From contig JAOUHR010000078.1 of assembly GCA_029884515.1 (NCBI GenBank), positions 1 through 7,638 on the forward strand: a DNA stretch of 7,638 bases, given 5' to 3'. The notes under the pieces are model-generated. The model worked only from the letters and a program-made list of their open reading frames with translations. It made no database searches and was not told where the DNA came from. The translations under genes and the position numbers were made by a program. Source of the DNA: Gemmatimonadota bacterium. GTDB taxonomy: Bacteria; Gemmatimonadota; Gemmatimonadetes; Gemmatimonadales; Gemmatimonadaceae. The first letter of the stretch is position 1, and each line of letters begins with the position of its first letter. Shown piece by piece: positions 6,415 to 7,638 of this stretch.

Positions 6415-7292
6415 GCAGGGCGTCGATCGCGTCATAGCCCGTGGGGATCACGATGCCGTCCGGGGTCGCGCCCGCGACGAGGAGCCGGGCGACGGAATCG
6501 GGCGGCCGCCGGATCCGCCTCCGCGATGGCACGCACACCCTCCGCACCGTCGGCGCCGTGGTCCAGGAGCGCCGCAATGGTCTCGAGGGCACTGTCGCGA
6601 CTGAGGGCGTGGAACAGCGCGTTGCGCGATCAGCGCGAGGGCCGCGCCGGATCGGCGCCGTGCGAGAGGAGCCAGCGGACGCCGGCGCCGTCGTGCCAGT
6701 CGATCTTCCGCAGCAGGAGCGTGGCAAGGCTGTCCGCGGTGAGCCGTCCGCTCGCGACAAGCGCCCCGAGGGCGGCGTTGTCGTACCCCTCCGCGGGATG
6801 ATAGGTAACCTCGTCGTCGTTGACGTCGGCGCCGCGCGCGACGAGTAATGCCGTGAGCGCGGCGTGGTGGGCGACGCCGCAAGTGCCATAGTGCGCGCTC
6901 TCGAAGGTGGGCTCCGGCGCGTGTCCGGGCTCGAAGAAGCCGGTGTTCGGGTGCGCACCGGCGTCGAGCAGGAGGGTGGCCGCCCGGACGAATCCCGCAG
7001 ACCGGGACGGGTCGAGCTTCAGGAAGTTGGAGAAACAGAGGTAGGTGAGCGGATCCCACCCGTGCGGGCCGCTCGGTTCGGTGGCCGTAGCCGGATCCTC
7101 CGCGAGGAAGCGCTCCACCGCCGCCGCATCGCCGAGGACCGCGGCAGCGTGGACGCTCGACGTGGCGACGCCGGGGTACGCCGCGCGGATCTGGTCGGCG
7201 CGGGCGACGTCCCCGTCAGGGTGCGCCCCCGCTCGCGGCACCGTGGCGGCGAGCAGGAAGGCATTGACCGCGTCCGGGGGAGCGGGCGTCAT
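6392..7292 (-). pseudogene. Ankyrin-repeat protein gene broken by a stop codon and a frameshift
   Basis: Read from the ATG at 7292, the first 220 codons give an ankyrin-repeat protein. It contains SSVHAAAVLGDAAAVERFLA (45-64), WDPLTYLCFSNFL (79-91), ATLLLDAGAHPNTG (105-118), HHAALTALLVARGADVND (142-159) and VRWLLSHGADP (205-215). A TGA (6630-6632) then interrupts the frame. Directly after it, in the same frame, typical repeat sequence resumes: NALFHALSRDSALETIAALL, then DHGADG. Near 6497-6517 the repeat similarity moves to another frame, continuing as DSVARLLVAGATPDGIVIPT and ending at the TGA at 6392-6394. The span of 901 nt is 300 codons plus one base, which fits a single-base insertion. 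Restored, the protein would have about 299 residues, cytoplasmic by lack of a signal peptide, with a protein-binding role inferred from the fold. Sequencing errors could also explain both lesions. If the TGA is real and used, only a 220-residue truncated product results. Confidence 0.75.
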
Positions 7293-7323
7293 AGCGGGAT
7301 CCGTCGGCGTGGGGCAGGACGTA

Positions 7324-7346
7324 GGGAAGGAGACTACCCGCTTCCC
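7324..7346. repeat. Short inverted repeat in the divergent intergenic region
   Basis: GGGAAG (7324-7329) and CTTCCC (7341-7346) form a perfect 6-bp inverted repeat with an 11-nt centre. It spans the predicted -10 element of the - strand promoter. It could be an operator or chance; no U-tract follows on either strand, so it is not a terminator. Confidence 0.25.
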
Positions 7347-7359
7347 ACATCTGCACCAA
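7331..7359 (-). promoter_or_regulatory. Candidate sigma70-like promoter for the ankyrin gene
   Basis: On the - strand TTGGTG (7359-7354) is followed after 17 nt by TAGTCT (7336-7331). Each hexamer matches the consensus at only three positions, but the spacing is ideal and the predicted start would leave a leader of about 30 nt before the ATG at 7292. The call is tentative because high-GC phyla tolerate poor consensus. Confidence 0.3.
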
Positions 7360-7391
7360 CGCGCTCCCTCGCGCCGATCCGGAGTTGGCAC

Positions 7392-7420
7392 TCGACAGTC
7401 GGGATGCGCTGGGGCATTAT
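7392..7420 (+). promoter_or_regulatory. Candidate sigma70-like promoter for the right-edge gene
   Basis: TCGACA (7392-7397, five of six to TTGACA) is followed by a 17-nt spacer and CATTAT (7415-7420, four of six to TATAAT). It is the best promoter-like match seen in the window. Transcription would start near 7427, leaving a leader of about 68 nt before the ATG at 7495. Confidence 0.42.
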
Positions 7421-7494
7421 CGTCATGTTGGTCGAGGACACCGCCCGCTGCCATGGGGGCGCACCGATGTTCGGGCCGACGACCTGGGACCGTC

Positions 7495-7638
7495 ATGACG
7501 CAGCGAGTTCACCCACAAGCGCCCGAGAATCCGGCCTGGCAGCACCCCCTTCACCTGGCGGGGCTGCTGGTTTTCGCCGTTCTCGCCGTGATCCTCGGGC
7601 AGAGGCTGGCGGTCGCGACGCCGGCGTTCGGCCACGGC
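7495..7638 (+). CDS. N-terminal part of an unrecognised membrane-anchored protein (partial)
   Basis: The frame is open from the ATG at 7495 to the window edge, giving 48 residues. A polar, proline-rich start (MTQRVHPQAPENPAWQHP) is followed by one hydrophobic segment (about 20-34, LAGLLVFAVLAVILG) and then QRLAVATPAFGHG. This suits a signal anchor or the first helix of a membrane protein, with no lipobox or twin-arginine motif visible. A weak ribosome site (GGGA at 7486-7489) lies 5 nt before the ATG, and an in-frame ATG at 7453 would add 14 unconvincing residues. The gene diverges from the ankyrin pseudogene and has a fair promoter upstream. I cannot assign a family from this fragment. Confidence 0.5.
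   Translation, partial: MTQRVHPQAPENPAWQHPLHLAGLLVFAVLAVILGQRLAVATPAFGHG

Noticed and set aside
6400..6416. Hairpin GCGG-AGC-CCGC at the coaX end as a terminator
   Set aside because: The stem is only four base pairs, lies in coding sequence and is not followed by a T-run.
4798..6435. 545-codon open frame on the - strand opposite birA and coaX
   Set aside because: It is a shadow of GC-rich codon use on the other strand: composition is Arg/His/Gly/Asp-rich, no domain is recognisable, and both + strand genes are unmistakable.
7385..7402. Possible sigma54 promoter from TTGGCAC at 7385-7391
   Set aside because: The -24 half fits, but no GC doublet in a TTGC-like context follows at the required distance.
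7423..7635. 70-codon - strand open frame at the right edge
   Set aside because: No recognisable motif or ribosome site; it lies opposite the better supported + strand start at 7495 and its upstream promoter.
1..7638. CRISPR arrays, transposon ends, tRNA or rRNA genes
   Set aside because: I found no regularly spaced repeats, paired terminal inverted repeats, transposase motifs or tRNA-like cloverleaf sequences on reading both strands.

Overview
The window is a high-GC stretch (roughly 70% by eye) of bacterial chromosome that is almost completely coding. Six intact housekeeping genes lie head to tail on the + strand: mutL, miaA, bshA, uppP, a biotin-protein ligase (birA) and coaX. They are followed by a damaged ankyrin-repeat gene on the - strand, and at the right edge by the start of an unrecognised membrane-anchored protein on the + strand. 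The left edge holds the last 29 codons of another + strand gene. BshA (bacillithiol synthesis), an endonuclease-type MutL, a type III pantothenate kinase and very high GC together suggest a Gram-negative phylum outside the Proteobacteria. My best guess is Gemmatimonadota, or something near it in the FCB group. This is inference from gene content, since no rRNA or other taxonomic marker is present.

Bases 1-3977 look like one transcription unit. The upstream gene stops at 91 and mutL starts 31 nt later behind a good Shine-Dalgarno. miaA starts inside mutL (32-nt overlap) and bshA starts inside the miaA stop (GTGA overlap). The products serve mismatch repair, prenylation of tRNA A37 and the first step of bacillithiol synthesis, so the unit joins genome maintenance, translation fidelity and thiol redox buffering. 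A 62-nt gap then precedes uppP. It has no clear ribosome-binding site but carries a small inverted repeat around a TTAGCTTT element that abuts the ATG, so a second, possibly leaderless, transcript may begin there.

Bases 4040-6414 form a second tight set. uppP (undecaprenyl-diphosphate recycling for the cell wall) overlaps birA by GTGA at an 8-G run, and birA is followed after 33 nt by coaX (first step of CoA synthesis). birA next to coaX is a common bacterial pairing. Both serve acyl metabolism, one by biotinylating carboxylases and the other by making CoA.

Bases 6392-7292 (- strand) encode an ankyrin-repeat protein interrupted by one in-frame TGA and, about 120 nt further on, a one-base frameshift. 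Its 3' end overlaps coaX tail to tail. Bases 7293-7494 form a divergent regulatory region with one fair sigma70-like promoter in each direction. No tRNA, rRNA, CRISPR array, insertion sequence or transposon was seen. I do not see a previously undescribed system here. The points worth a second look are the altered zinc motif in MutL, the uppP start region, the slippery uppP/birA junction and the broken ankyrin gene.
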